Shown one piece after another: positions 16,002 through 25,035 of a stretch of DNA of 64,000 nucleotides. Every line of letters begins with the position of its first letter. Position 1 is the stretch's first letter. Below the pieces are notes generated by a model. It saw nothing but the letters and a program-made list of their open reading frames with translations. It did not search any database and was not told where the DNA came from. Source of the DNA: an uncultured Prevotellaceae bacterium (lineage in GTDB: Bacteria > Bacteroidota > Bacteroidia > Bacteroidales > Muribaculaceae); contig CALGGO010000013.1 of the NCBI GenBank assembly GCA_937916085.1, forward strand, positions 40,092 to 104,091. The letters are read 5' to 3'. A program made the position numbers and the translations under genes.

Positions 16002-17831
16002 CTAGTTTTCCAGCAGGATATCGTAGAGCGCAGTGACATCGGCAGCGGTTATCTCGCCGTCGCCATTCACGTCGCAGGTGCTCTTATAGGTCTCATCGCC
16101 ATTGAGCAGGTAGTTGTAAATCTCAGTGACGTCGGCGGCGGTGACCACTCCGTCGAGGTTCACATCGCCTTCGGGCACGCCCCACTGCTCGTCGAGCCAT
16201 GCCACTTTGCGGTCCATAAGGCTAAAGTATTCGATTGGAGCTTCTGCCGGATGGTTACTTGCATAGAATCCCCATCGCATATCATCACTCGCTTCGGCAG
16301 CAACCAGCTGACTTCTCCATTGTGCCATATGTTCATGAACCTTGTCAAGAATAGCCTTGTCTTTAAACTCTTTCCAGACTTCTCTAATCTTTTGCTGGAA
16401 GTGTGGAAACTTCACTAATTCTCTAATCCACAAGTTCCAAGGCTTAAACTCACAGTCATAATCATAAATAAAGTGGTCGCAAGTTTGAAGCATATAGCTG
16501 CAATCAAAATCCCACATAGGTCCAAAAATGAATTTCTCATCTTCTCCAAGGTCTTTATACATAAATAGGCTGCGTGTGAAAGATTCTACTCCATCCATGA
16601 TTTCTTGAATGACATAAAAACGAGTCAAGTAATCAATGTCGATATAATTCTCCCAAGAGTTGTCAGTCTTATCGCTGACAAAGATGCACTCATCAATGTG
16701 CCTGAGTAATGGGGTTATGTAATTATATTGTTGTAGCGACAATGCCTCAGGAGATTTTGACGACCATGCATAACGCAACTCGTTGGGATCGTTCCCCTGA
16801 TGCTGAGCATTCACGATAGGTCCCTCCCAGTCATTCTCAAGCAACCACCCGCCAGTGACATTTTCGGGGATGGTCTCGTTGTCTTGCTGTTCAAAGATGT
16901 CAACCCTACCCTCTTCAACTCTAATCTTCTCGCACAAGAAATAAAGACCTATATATTCACCGTTCAATATAACTTCTACTGGCAGCTGGCGCGTTGTATA
17001 GGGCATTCCAAACTGGCGACTCAGCTCAAATCCTGTCTCGTTGCGCACATAGCCAAAAAGGTCTCCAGCATCGGGTTTCAAAATGAAATGCTTGCTCTTA
17101 TCCAGTCCCAGAGGAGACACTTTTTGAGCAAATTTCACCTTGTAAGGCTTTTTATAAAAATATGCCCATGTCCAATTGCCACGCCCTTTGATTTGTATGC
17201 TGAGAGGATCAGACTCGCTACCCAACGACTCGTATTGCTCAATGCCACAATTATTGAGCCAAAAAGTGCCATCAATATAGTTCTCTTTGTCAAGAATCAT
17301 CTGCGAATCTTGTGTATTGACATGAACTATGGGAAGTGTTCCTGAAGGAGTTACATTATAGCTATCGGTCGAGCGCCAATAACCATCACTGATTTCGGCG
17401 TCATTAATTGGATAAAAAACCCATCCGGCAATGCTTGGCACATAAGAAGCTAAAGAAGTGCGCAATCTTGTTTGACGAAGATTATTATCGTGATATTGCA
17501 ATTTACTAATAAAATCTTCTATATCCATATCATAGTTTCCCGGATCAGTATTGCTGTCAATGAAACAGAATCCGTCAAGATTCCACATGTTTTCATCAAT
17601 TGTCGTTTTCCACCAATTTTTATTGGGGAGAGGCGACATCTCACGAACTATTACAGCACCATTATACCCCAAAACCATCTTGACTGTGGAGAAATGCAAC
17701 TTGGTATTATCAAAATAGTATTCGCCTGCCTTGAATTCAATGATATAACCCATTTCAATGGCATGACATTTAAGGGAAAAACTGCTGAGCATCACTAACG
17801 CAACACACAAACATCTAATTATTCTTTTCAT
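16002..17831 (-). CDS. Secreted CotH-type kinase with C-terminal dockerin-like domain
   Basis: A 609-residue protein. A signal peptide (residues 4-24, ending CHA) is followed by a region of unknown type (25-200) and a CotH-kinase domain (about 205-480) with IKGRGNWTWAYFYKKPYKV, LNGEYIGLYFLCEKI and the acidic active-site motif GPMWDFDCSY near 437. CotH proteins are atypical kinases that phosphorylate secreted proteins. Residues 555-609 form two calcium-loop repeats (GDVNLDGVVTAADV and CDVNGDGEITAADV), as in type I dockerins. It has no visible operon partner and lies at the edge of the polysaccharide locus. What the dockerin-like module binds is unknown. Confidence 0.88.
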   Translation of the reverse strand: MKRIIRCLCVALVMLSSFSLKCHAIEMGYIIEFKAGEYYFDNTKLHFSTVKMVLGYNGAVIVREMSPLPNKNWWKTTIDENMWNLDGFCFIDSNTDPGNYDMDIEDFISKLQYHDNNLRQTRLRTSLASYVPSIAGWVFYPINDAEISDGYWRSTDSYNVTPSGTLPIVHVNTQDSQMILDKENYIDGTFWLNNCGIEQYESLGSESDPLSIQIKGRGNWTWAYFYKKPYKVKFAQKVSPLGLDKSKHFILKPDAGDLFGYVRNETGFELSRQFGMPYTTRQLPVEVILNGEYIGLYFLCEKIRVEEGRVDIFEQQDNETIPENVTGGWLLENDWEGPIVNAQHQGNDPNELRYAWSSKSPEALSLQQYNYITPLLRHIDECIFVSDKTDNSWENYIDIDYLTRFYVIQEIMDGVESFTRSLFMYKDLGEDEKFIFGPMWDFDCSYMLQTCDHFIYDYDCEFKPWNLWIRELVKFPHFQQKIREVWKEFKDKAILDKVHEHMAQWRSQLVAAEASDDMRWGFYASNHPAEAPIEYFSLMDRKVAWLDEQWGVPEGDVNLDGVVTAADVTEIYNYLLNGDETYKSTCDVNGDGEITAADVTALYDILLEN

Positions 17832-17885
17832 ACTTATGTCAATAAACTATTAAAGCTATTATTGCGCACCATTTTATTGCTGGCA

Positions 17886-18971
17886 CTATTTCTCCAGCAC
17901 CTGCTTATACACCGCCAGTGTCTGCTGGGCGATGCTGTCCCAGTTGTAGTTGCTCAGGTCATAGTTTTGTAATTCAAAGTCCTTGGCGAGAGCATTTTTG
18001 ATGCCTTCGGCGAGAGCGTCGCTGTTGGCGGCTTCCACATAGTTGTCTTCGGGCAGTTCAATAAGGTGTGTGGCGGGGATGTCGCTCACCACAAGAGGCA
18101 GACGGTAACTCATCGCCTCGAGCAGCACCAGCGGGAACCCCTCGTTTACCGACGAGAGCACATAAAGGCGGGCGTGGCTGTAGAGCTGTCGCAAGTCCTC
18201 GCCCTGCATAAATCCAGTGAATATCACTTTGTCGCCCGCATCAAGCTGCTTGAGCAGCCTGAAATAGCCTGTCTCATGGTCGCTGGTGCCCACAATCACT
18301 AGATGCTTTACCTCATCAAGCTTATTGACAGCCTCAACAAGATATTCAAATCCCTTCTCGGGCGTGAGCCTTCCCACCGAGAGGATATAGTCGCGAGGCT
18401 CAATCTCAAGAGTGCGCAGCGAGCCCGTGCTTCGGCCTATCTTTGTCTTGTTGATGCCATTGGGGATAAACACCGACTTCGCCAGCACTTTCTCGCCAAA
18501 TTTCTCGCGCTGGAAGCTGTTGACAAAGATTATCTTCTCGGCGCAACTGAGGGACAATTTTTCTGAAAGCTTCAAGATAGCACGGCTCATCGCGCCCCAC
18601 TTGGTGTGCTCATAGTTGGGGCTGTGATAGGTGAGAATTATGGGGATGCGGAACAGCTTCAATAACGGCGCAAACATTCCTGGCCCTATGTTGTGGATGT
18701 GCACAGCGTCGGGACGGTGAAAGATGATGTGAATGGCAGCCAAGAAGGTGTGAATCACCGCTTCCAGACCCTTGATGCGAGTGGAAGGCAGGTCAACATA
18801 CTCAATGTTCTTGAACTTGCGTGCCGAGACTTCGGAGAGATAGGGACGACGACGGTAAATGCGCAGCCTGTAGCAGGAATGCATGCGGGTGTAGATGTTC
18901 TCGCAGTGCATCTCCACACCACCCTGCACACCAGGAAATCCCCTAAGACCTATCACCGAAATCGTCTTCAT
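17886..18971 (-). CDS. Glycosyltransferase family 4
   Basis: A 361-residue GT-B fold enzyme. The N-terminus ISVIGLRGFPGVQGGVEMH is typical of GT4 enzymes of bacterial polysaccharide loci. The C-terminal donor-binding half has ILSVGRLTPEKGFEYLV and the EX7E-like motif NEGFPLVLLEAMSYRLPLV. I start at the ATG at 18971 because the codon before it is GTG. It lies 17 nt downstream of the radical SAM gene, probably in one transcript. It probably adds a sugar to the surface polysaccharide; donor and acceptor are unknown. Confidence 0.9.
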   Translation of the reverse strand: MKTISVIGLRGFPGVQGGVEMHCENIYTRMHSCYRLRIYRRRPYLSEVSARKFKNIEYVDLPSTRIKGLEAVIHTFLAAIHIIFHRPDAVHIHNIGPGMFAPLLKLFRIPIILTYHSPNYEHTKWGAMSRAILKLSEKLSLSCAEKIIFVNSFQREKFGEKVLAKSVFIPNGINKTKIGRSTGSLRTLEIEPRDYILSVGRLTPEKGFEYLVEAVNKLDEVKHLVIVGTSDHETGYFRLLKQLDAGDKVIFTGFMQGEDLRQLYSHARLYVLSSVNEGFPLVLLEAMSYRLPLVVSDIPATHLIELPEDNYVEAANSDALAEGIKNALAKDFELQNYDLSNYNWDSIAQQTLAVYKQVLEK

Positions 18972-18988
18972 CACGCCTTAACTATCAA

Positions 18989-19996
18989 TTAATCCCAGCA
19001 AATGTCTTTACCCCGGCTGATGCGCCACTTGTTCTTGATAATCCACTTGATGGGAATCCACGGGCGGCGCACCATGTCGTGACGCTCGGTGACGACAAAC
19101 GCGCAGTTGCGGTCGCACTGCTGCACTTTCTTCAAAGCTTCCTTAGCCTTGTCGCTGTTCATGATTTCCTCAAAACTCTGCTCCTTGATGTTGCCCATAA
19201 TCCACTCCTCACCTGAGCCGTTGCATGGCGACACGTTGCCCCATGGGTCAATGAAGAAGAAGTCGGTCAACGCACCGCAGGCAGGACGGTAACCAGCCTC
19301 GTCACCACGCAGGCGACGATGGATAGAGCGGTTGAAGAAAGCACGACCATAGTCCTTGAGTCGGTCTTTAAGATGGCGGCGCTTGCTGGTGAGCATAGCC
19401 TTGACAAACAGCTCATGCTGCTTGAGGGCCTCTTCGCTCACTATCTCGTTGTCATCCTTGTGGAAATACCACGAGTTGTGCACCGCCGAGTTTCCCAGCT
19501 CCACATCGAGCGCCACGCACAGCTCATAGAGCCACACGAGGTCCTTGTAGTTGTCGGGCGAGATTACCACGCTGAAGCCAATGTTCTTGCACTTGGTTTT
19601 CTTGAGCTCAAGCATGGTGCGCAGGGCGTGGTCAAAGCCGTTGACCATTCCGCGCTTGGTGTCGTTGATTTTAGGCAGTCCCTCTACGCTCACGCGTATC
19701 AGGATTTTAGGGTATTTGTTGGCAAGCTCCACAATCTTCTCGGTATTGTAGCCGTTAGTGCTCAGCTCCAGCAGAGCCGACTTCGGGTACAAAATCTCGA
19801 AAATCTTGTCTATGTCCTTGCGGATGGTTGCCTCACCACCCGTTATGTTGATGCGCAGTCCATCGGGCAACTTCTCGTAGTAGGAGGCGTCAATTTCCTC
19901 CTCGGGCTTGGTGGGGAACTTCCAAATGTTACACATGTTACACTTGGCGTTGCACCTGAAAGTTGTGATGAGACTGCCTTGAACAGTATTTTTCAT
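18989..19996 (-). CDS. Radical SAM protein with C-terminal SPASM-like cysteines
   Basis: A 335-residue enzyme with the CX3CX2C cluster motif at the N-terminus (FRCNAKCNMCNIW), the GGE motif (NITGGEATIR) and a C-terminal cysteine-rich section (PACGALTDFFFIDPWGNVSP-C, then a later CDRNC) that resembles a SPASM/twitch auxiliary cluster. Such proteins modify peptides, sugars or cofactors by 5'-deoxyadenosyl radical chemistry. It lies directly upstream of a GT4 gene in the polysaccharide locus, which suggests action on a sugar or lipid-linked intermediate; that is inference. A TAACTTTG promoter box lies upstream. Confidence 0.85.
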   Translation of the reverse strand: MKNTVQGSLITTFRCNAKCNMCNIWKFPTKPEEEIDASYYEKLPDGLRINITGGEATIRKDIDKIFEILYPKSALLELSTNGYNTEKIVELANKYPKILIRVSVEGLPKINDTKRGMVNGFDHALRTMLELKKTKCKNIGFSVVISPDNYKDLVWLYELCVALDVELGNSAVHNSWYFHKDDNEIVSEEALKQHELFVKAMLTSKRRHLKDRLKDYGRAFFNRSIHRRLRGDEAGYRPACGALTDFFFIDPWGNVSPCNGSGEEWIMGNIKEQSFEEIMNSDKAKEALKKVQQCDRNCAFVVTERHDMVRRPWIPIKWIIKNKWRISRGKDICWD

Positions 19997-20131
19997 CTAA
20001 AAAATTAGCGCTATGTGTTGGATATATCCTACTATAGTAACAAATTATATAACTATTTATTGCTCACGTAGCGATAAATAGTTATCAACAATCACCCTCC
20101 TGCCAGAACTTGTTCTGTCAAAAAGAGCGTG

Positions 20132-20163
20132 CAAAGTTACAAGAAAAATGGCTATACACCAAA
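20132..20163 (-). promoter_or_regulatory. Promoter of the radical SAM-GT4 operon
   Basis: On the minus strand TAACTTTG (20139-20132) is preceded by TTTG (20163-20160) with a 20-nt spacer. It overlaps the 3' end of the upstream acyltransferase gene, so the operon has its own start of transcription. Confidence 0.7.
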
Positions 20164-21147
20164 TAATAGTCTCAGAATTTTACTTCGTCGAATTACAAAG
20201 TGGTAAAGAAGAATTGGAATCAACACTCCACACACAATAGCGCAAATAGCTTGTAAACAGAAGGTGAAATCAGAATAGTTACTGAAAAATGTCACCTTTT
20301 CAAAGGCGGCTTTGGCAAATCCCAGTATGGTCGTGTGAAACAGATAGATGATATATACCGAAGGGGCCAAAACCACACAAGAACGCGCAAGTACAGGAAT
20401 ATGCTTTTCGCAATTGTGGCACATCGACATTATTGCGGCAATGCCTATAAACGGCAATATCTTGTATATTATCATCGAGTCTTGATGTAGCACATAATAA
20501 GCCTCACAGCCAATGAATATCAATACTATGATTATTGTTGGCAACATCTTAACTTTAAAAAGGTGTGGGGCATAATCGGCTATAACCACTCCTGTCATAA
20601 AATAGACCATCATTTCTTGTGTTTGTCGCAAACATAAAACATCGATACCACACGAAGGGAAAAGAGAAATAACGAAACTCACGCCAAAAAGCACCAACCT
20701 TGATGTCTTTGACTTGAAAAAGAACACCACGACAAAAGCCAAGAACAATGTCCAAATAAACCACAAGAAGTACCCCGCCTCTGGAAGATAGAACATCTTC
20801 AAGTAGGACCATACCGTAACGGGATGGTCAACGCGGGCATCACCTTGAGTCAACAGCTTGATGGTAATTATAATAGCCGAGGTGACAAGATAAGGTATCA
20901 CCAAACGCTTTATTTTCTTGGAAATGAAAGCCTTGAAAGAAACATCTCTCATGGTAACAACATACAAGAAGCCACTAATGAATAGGAACACCGGCATATG
21001 GAAAGTGTAGAGGACTTTTAGCATGTTGTTATAATGAGCAGGAGCGTCGGCAGGATCGTAATGTCCTATAACAACAAGTATTATACAAGCAATCTTTGCT
21101 ATGTCGAAAGAGACGAGACGTGTTTTGCTATCAATCATCGCAGCCAT
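20152..21147 (-). CDS. Acyltransferase family 3 membrane protein
   Basis: A 331-residue protein with about ten hydrophobic segments. The N-terminal SFDIAKIACIILVVIGHYDP and the segment FHMPVFLFISGFLY match the acyltransferase-3 (OafA/NodX/WecH) family, including the conserved His in VIGHYDP. These proteins O-acylate cell-surface sugars from a cytoplasmic or membrane acyl donor. The start codon overlaps the upstream GT4 gene by 17 nt, so the two are cotranscribed. It probably decorates the polysaccharide made by this locus, alongside the MBOAT/SGNH pair. Confidence 0.87.
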   Translation of the reverse strand: MAAMIDSKTRLVSFDIAKIACIILVVIGHYDPADAPAHYNNMLKVLYTFHMPVFLFISGFLYVVTMRDVSFKAFISKKIKRLVIPYLVTSAIIITIKLLTQGDARVDHPVTVWSYLKMFYLPEAGYFLWFIWTLFLAFVVVFFFKSKTSRLVLFGVSFVISLFPSCGIDVLCLRQTQEMMVYFMTGVVIADYAPHLFKVKMLPTIIIVLIFIGCEAYYVLHQDSMIIYKILPFIGIAAIMSMCHNCEKHIPVLARSCVVLAPSVYIIYLFHTTILGFAKAAFEKVTFFSNYSDFTFCLQAICAIVCGVLIPILLYHFVIRRSKILRLLFGV

Positions 21148-22336
21148 ATAATCTCAAGATTTTGTCAAGATGCTCTTGCGAAGAGAAAAGACGCAACGAC
21201 TTTTCTTTGATGCTCTTATTATCCCATTCGAAATGAAATGCCTGCTCAATGGCCTGTGTAAGCTCATCTCTCTTTCCCGAAGTGAACTTAATGCCATTAT
21301 TTTCGTCAAGGAGTTCTGGGATGCCGCCAATTCGCGCCCCTACCACTGGCGTGCCAGCGCAAAGCGACTCGATGACACCAAGGGGATTATTGTCATAGCA
21401 CTCGCTTGGCATTACCGAGAAACGCGCTTTGCTGAGCAACGTCGCCACCTGCTGAGCGTCTTGATGACCCAAGAATTCTACATTGCTATTGCAGGCATAT
21501 TGTTTCTCAAGCTGGATGCGCAGAGGTCCATCGCCCACAATTTTAAGTGAATATGGCAATTTGGATGCTGTCTCCACAAGCGTTTCCACACCTTTCTCGG
21601 TTGAGAGGCGCCCCACATAGACATAGTAATCTTCACGATTGGCATTCAGCGAATTGAACAGTTCTTGTTTTACTGGATCGATGTGATTGCACACCACATG
21701 AATCTTCTCGGGATCAAAACCATCCTTGCGCATCTTGCTCGCCATAAACTGGCTTGGGCAGATAAAGGCATCGGCATAGCGGTCAAGAACATATCTGTTC
21801 CACTTGCGGGCCTCGATATAAGCCATCGCACTTGCAGCAAAGCTGCCCTTCATGCACCGCGTTTTAAGAACCGACATCTTGCTGTGCCCTATGCAACGCT
21901 CACAAGGCTTCTCATTGTACAGACAGGCATAGGAAGGACACACAAGCTTGTAGTCGTGCAGAGTCCATACCACACGGCATCCACGTTTCTTGGCAAGCTT
22001 TGCCACAACGGGGGAAATATAAGAATGAATGTTGTGCAGATGAACAATGTCGGGCTTGAAATCGTCAAGAATCTTATTGAAGGCTGCCTTGATGTCACCA
22101 TATCCCATGATTCGCTTGAAGGCATGAATCTTGCTTAAAACGCCTCCTGTCATCTCCACTTGCGAGGCATAGTATTTATTCCATCCTGAATCAATATTCT
22201 CGGAATAATCCATAGCAAACACCGCCACATCGTGCCCTTGAGCCTTGAGCAGTCGCTCGAGGTTCATTGCCACAATGCAGTCACCACCACGAGGGTAGTA
22301 GAACTTGTTTGCTACGAGAATACGCTTCTTTTCCAT
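21131..22336 (-). CDS. Glycosyltransferase family 4
   Basis: A 401-residue GT-B glycosyltransferase. N-terminal RILVANKFYYPRGGDCIVAM is typical of capsule GT4 enzymes with a glycine-rich acceptor loop. The middle part has a Cys-rich insertion (CPSYACLYNEKPCERCIGH) common in this subgroup. The donor site has YVYVGRLSTEKGVETLVE and MPSECYDNNPLGVIESLCAG with the two conserved glutamates. It precedes and overlaps the acyltransferase gene. A TAATTTTG box (22354-22347) lies 11 nt before the ATG, so the leader is very short. Confidence 0.9.
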   Translation of the reverse strand: MEKKRILVANKFYYPRGGDCIVAMNLERLLKAQGHDVAVFAMDYSENIDSGWNKYYASQVEMTGGVLSKIHAFKRIMGYGDIKAAFNKILDDFKPDIVHLHNIHSYISPVVAKLAKKRGCRVVWTLHDYKLVCPSYACLYNEKPCERCIGHSKMSVLKTRCMKGSFAASAMAYIEARKWNRYVLDRYADAFICPSQFMASKMRKDGFDPEKIHVVCNHIDPVKQELFNSLNANREDYYVYVGRLSTEKGVETLVETASKLPYSLKIVGDGPLRIQLEKQYACNSNVEFLGHQDAQQVATLLSKARFSVMPSECYDNNPLGVIESLCAGTPVVGARIGGIPELLDENNGIKFTSGKRDELTQAIEQAFHFEWDNKSIKEKSLRLFSSQEHLDKILRLYGCDD

Positions 22337-22346
22337 GCTGAACGTG

Positions 22347-22354
22347 CAAAATTA
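22347..22354 (-). promoter_or_regulatory. -7 box for the GT4-acyltransferase operon
   Basis: TAATTTTGC on the minus strand, only 11 nt from the start codon at 22336. No clear -33 element is seen. Confidence 0.55.
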
Positions 22355-22438
22355 CGCATTTTTTCTTGTAGCAGAAAGAAAAACATCTTTTTATTAATCT
22401 TTCATGCGACAAAAAAGTCAAAAAAGAAAATAATTTAC

Positions 22439-22446
22439 TACTTTTG
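22439..22446 (+). promoter_or_regulatory. -7 box for the beta-helix gene
   Basis: TACTTTTG followed by C, 21 nt before the ATG at 22467. It lies back to back with the divergent GT4 promoter. Confidence 0.6.
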
Positions 22447-22466
22447 CAAAAAGCAATATTATCATT

Positions 22467-24074
22467 ATGAGAAAGCTCACACACATAATAACTCTTATAG
22501 CGACGGTGCTGCTGGCATGCAATGCCCATGCCCGCACAGTGGAAATAAAGATTAGCAACTGTCCAAAACCCTATGTCGAAAACATAAGGAAAATGACCTC
22601 GGGCTTAGGTGCCAACGACGTGTTGATTCTCAACTTTGACAAATCAGGGAAATATGAATTTGATGGCTCGTTAAAGTTCAGGTGCAACACTACCATTAAA
22701 GGGGTAAGTTCTCAGAACACAAGAGTAATACTCAAAGAGGGTTTTGCTAACGGCAAGAGTAAGATGCTTGATGACGCTTTCTTTGCTGTGCATGGCAGCT
22801 CCTCTAAAAAAGTTAAAGCCGAGGTAAAAGATATCTGTTTTGAACTTGCTTCTCACAAGAACATTTTGTGGGAGAAAGCGCCTAAACACATCATCAAAAT
22901 TTGCTATGGTGACGGAGTTGTTATAGACAACATTGTGGCCAAGTCACAAAATGCCACACTTACTCACGTTGACCTGCGTGATTGCTCCAATGCCGTTGTT
23001 CAGAATTGTGAATTTGAGAATTACAACAATTCTGCTATGGGCGGCTGCCTGTGGACAAGAGGAGAGCAGAACAATATTCAAGTTGTGAATAATATTTTCA
23101 GAAAATATGGCAAAGACGAAGCTTTTGGTTGCTGGGGCGGAGCTTATAACAGAGACTTTGAAATAAAAAATGTCACTGTCGAAGGTAATGAATTCTATCT
23201 CGACAACAAAACTGGCATCAAGTTATTAGAATTAGATAATTTCCTTGCTTTCAACCACACCTATGGTGAGGGAGCAAAAACCAATTGCGTTCTTGATAAC
23301 ATCTATTTTAAGAACAACAAAATCAAAATAAACGCTCCAATTAAGAGAATTATGATTTTGTCTCTCTCAAAATATGCCACAGTCAACAATTTGGAAATCT
23401 CTAACAATGAGATAATATGCACATCTAAGAGTTCGTCAACCGACTCTTTCATGAATGATTTCGACATCATAGCGGAGTCGCTTGAGAATATTAATATCTC
23501 GATAAAAGACAACTACATCAGAACACAAAATGAGGTGAAAGGCAACAATGGTCATACATTCTTGTCGGTGAGAAACGCAAACTTAAATGTAACCAACAAC
23601 ATTATTGAAAACGACTATCCACAGCGCTTAGTTTGGTGCCACGAAGGCTCAATGCGTCTTTATTTGGAGAACAACGATATAACAAATGTTTACACCACTT
23701 CGTTAAGTTCTTCCAAGGCTCTTGATGATGTCTCTATAACTGCTGTAAACAACACTTTTTCAGGAGACACACGAATCTATTGCCGCAATGTCAAGAATTT
23801 ATCTTTGACCTATAAGAATAATAAATTTAATAGTTCAAACAATCATTTCTTCTTGCAAGAGGGTGCAGAGCAGAACTCAATAACCTTTGAAGGCAACACA
23901 GTAAACGCTATAGCTGGAAAGGGTTTGTTATTTGCTAATTATGGTGGCACACCATTCAATTTCAACAATGTGACAATAGCTAACAACAATTTTAATGGAG
24001 TAAAGACTGCCGACATCACCGAGCCATTAAAAAAGGCAAGGAAACTGCAAATAAGTGGAAATATTTACCGATAA
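22467..24074 (+). CDS. Secreted right-handed beta-helix protein
   Basis: A 535-residue protein with a signal peptide (ending CNAHA, about residue 22). The mature part has many short strands with Asn-rich turns (NNIFRKYG, GNEFYLDN, NNKIKINA, NNEIICT, NNFNGVK), the hallmark of a right-handed parallel beta-helix as in pectate-lyase-like folds. The opening DVLILNFDKSGKYEFDGS and TTIKGVSSQNTRVILKEG resemble polysaccharide-acting beta-helix proteins. No lyase catalytic triad could be identified. In this locus it could bind, trim or modify the exported polysaccharide. It is followed 13 nt later by a GT2 gene, so they probably form an operon. Confidence 0.8.
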   Translation: MRKLTHIITLIATVLLACNAHARTVEIKISNCPKPYVENIRKMTSGLGANDVLILNFDKSGKYEFDGSLKFRCNTTIKGVSSQNTRVILKEGFANGKSKMLDDAFFAVHGSSSKKVKAEVKDICFELASHKNILWEKAPKHIIKICYGDGVVIDNIVAKSQNATLTHVDLRDCSNAVVQNCEFENYNNSAMGGCLWTRGEQNNIQVVNNIFRKYGKDEAFGCWGGAYNRDFEIKNVTVEGNEFYLDNKTGIKLLELDNFLAFNHTYGEGAKTNCVLDNIYFKNNKIKINAPIKRIMILSLSKYATVNNLEISNNEIICTSKSSSTDSFMNDFDIIAESLENINISIKDNYIRTQNEVKGNNGHTFLSVRNANLNVTNNIIENDYPQRLVWCHEGSMRLYLENNDITNVYTTSLSSSKALDDVSITAVNNTFSGDTRIYCRNVKNLSLTYKNNKFNSSNNHFFLQEGAEQNSITFEGNTVNAIAGKGLLFANYGGTPFNFNNVTIANNNFNGVKTADITEPLKKARKLQISGNIYR

Positions 24075-24087
24075 TATGTAATTCACA

Positions 24088-25035
24088 ATGAAATCTCCAT
24101 TAATCTCGATTATCATACCAGTATATAACACCGAGGGCACTTTGGCCCGATGTGTGGACAGTGCGTTGGCTCAGACCTATGATAACTGTGAAGTGGTTAT
24201 TGTGGACGATGGCACCCCCGACAATGCCGGTGCCATTGCCGATGACTATGCCTCACGGTATGATAATATGAGGGTTGTCCACAAACAGAATGCTGGACTT
24301 GCCGAGGCACGCCGTAGCGGCGTAAACGAGGCCAAGGGCGATTACATCATCCATCTTGACAGCGACGACACTATGCTGCCCGATGCTGTTGAGTATCTGT
24401 TGTCGAAGTGTAAAGAACACAACCTTGACATAGCCTATGGCAACTATATCAGGATTAATGAGGATGGAAAAAAGAATGAGGTTTGTTTTCCTGATGACTC
24501 AATGATTCTCACTGGAGAAGAATTCATGATGTATAATATTAAACCTGTGGGCATTTGTGCCAATTGGGGTTGCCTGGCAAAGAGGGAACTATGGCTCAAC
24601 GACAGCATCTATCCCCCCAGCGACACAAAGTTACCAAGCGAAGATATTCTCATAAACATCAAGATTTCCAAATTTGTTGAGAAAGTCGGCCTCTTCAATC
24701 ATCCCGTTTGCTATTACTATTACAACTCACAGTCGTTGTCAATCACTGGCTCGTTGTCACAATTAGACAAATGGAAACAATATTTCTCAATAATAGAGAC
24801 AGAGTTGAAATCAAGAAACCTATTTAAGAAATATGAGTCAATTTTCCTGTGCATGAAAATTGAAAGTATGGCATTTTATTATAACGGCCTTGACACAAGC
24901 GACCCATGGGTAAAAAGCATCATAAAAGACAAGCGATTTAAGCTGCCTCCCAAATCACGCCTCCTGCAATTCTTGATACAGTATCCACGATTATGGGAGT
25001 TCCTACGAGACACCAAGCGCCGCATCTTCAACTAA
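24088..25035 (+). CDS. Glycosyltransferase family 2
   Basis: A 315-residue GT-A enzyme. PLISIIIPVYNTEGTLARCV and VVIVDDGTPDNAGAIAD form the nucleotide-binding part, and HLDSDDTMLPDAVE carries the metal-binding DxD-like motif. The C-terminal third (CYYYYNSQSLS onward) is typical of capsule and LPS GT2 proteins. It follows the beta-helix gene on the plus strand. Its TAA stop shares bases with the TAG stop of the convergent SGNH gene (CTAA, 25032-25035), so there is no intergenic terminator between them. Confidence 0.9.
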   Translation: MKSPLISIIIPVYNTEGTLARCVDSALAQTYDNCEVVIVDDGTPDNAGAIADDYASRYDNMRVVHKQNAGLAEARRSGVNEAKGDYIIHLDSDDTMLPDAVEYLLSKCKEHNLDIAYGNYIRINEDGKKNEVCFPDDSMILTGEEFMMYNIKPVGICANWGCLAKRELWLNDSIYPPSDTKLPSEDILINIKISKFVEKVGLFNHPVCYYYYNSQSLSITGSLSQLDKWKQYFSIIETELKSRNLFKKYESIFLCMKIESMAFYYNGLDTSDPWVKSIIKDKRFKLPPKSRLLQFLIQYPRLWEFLRDTKRRIFN

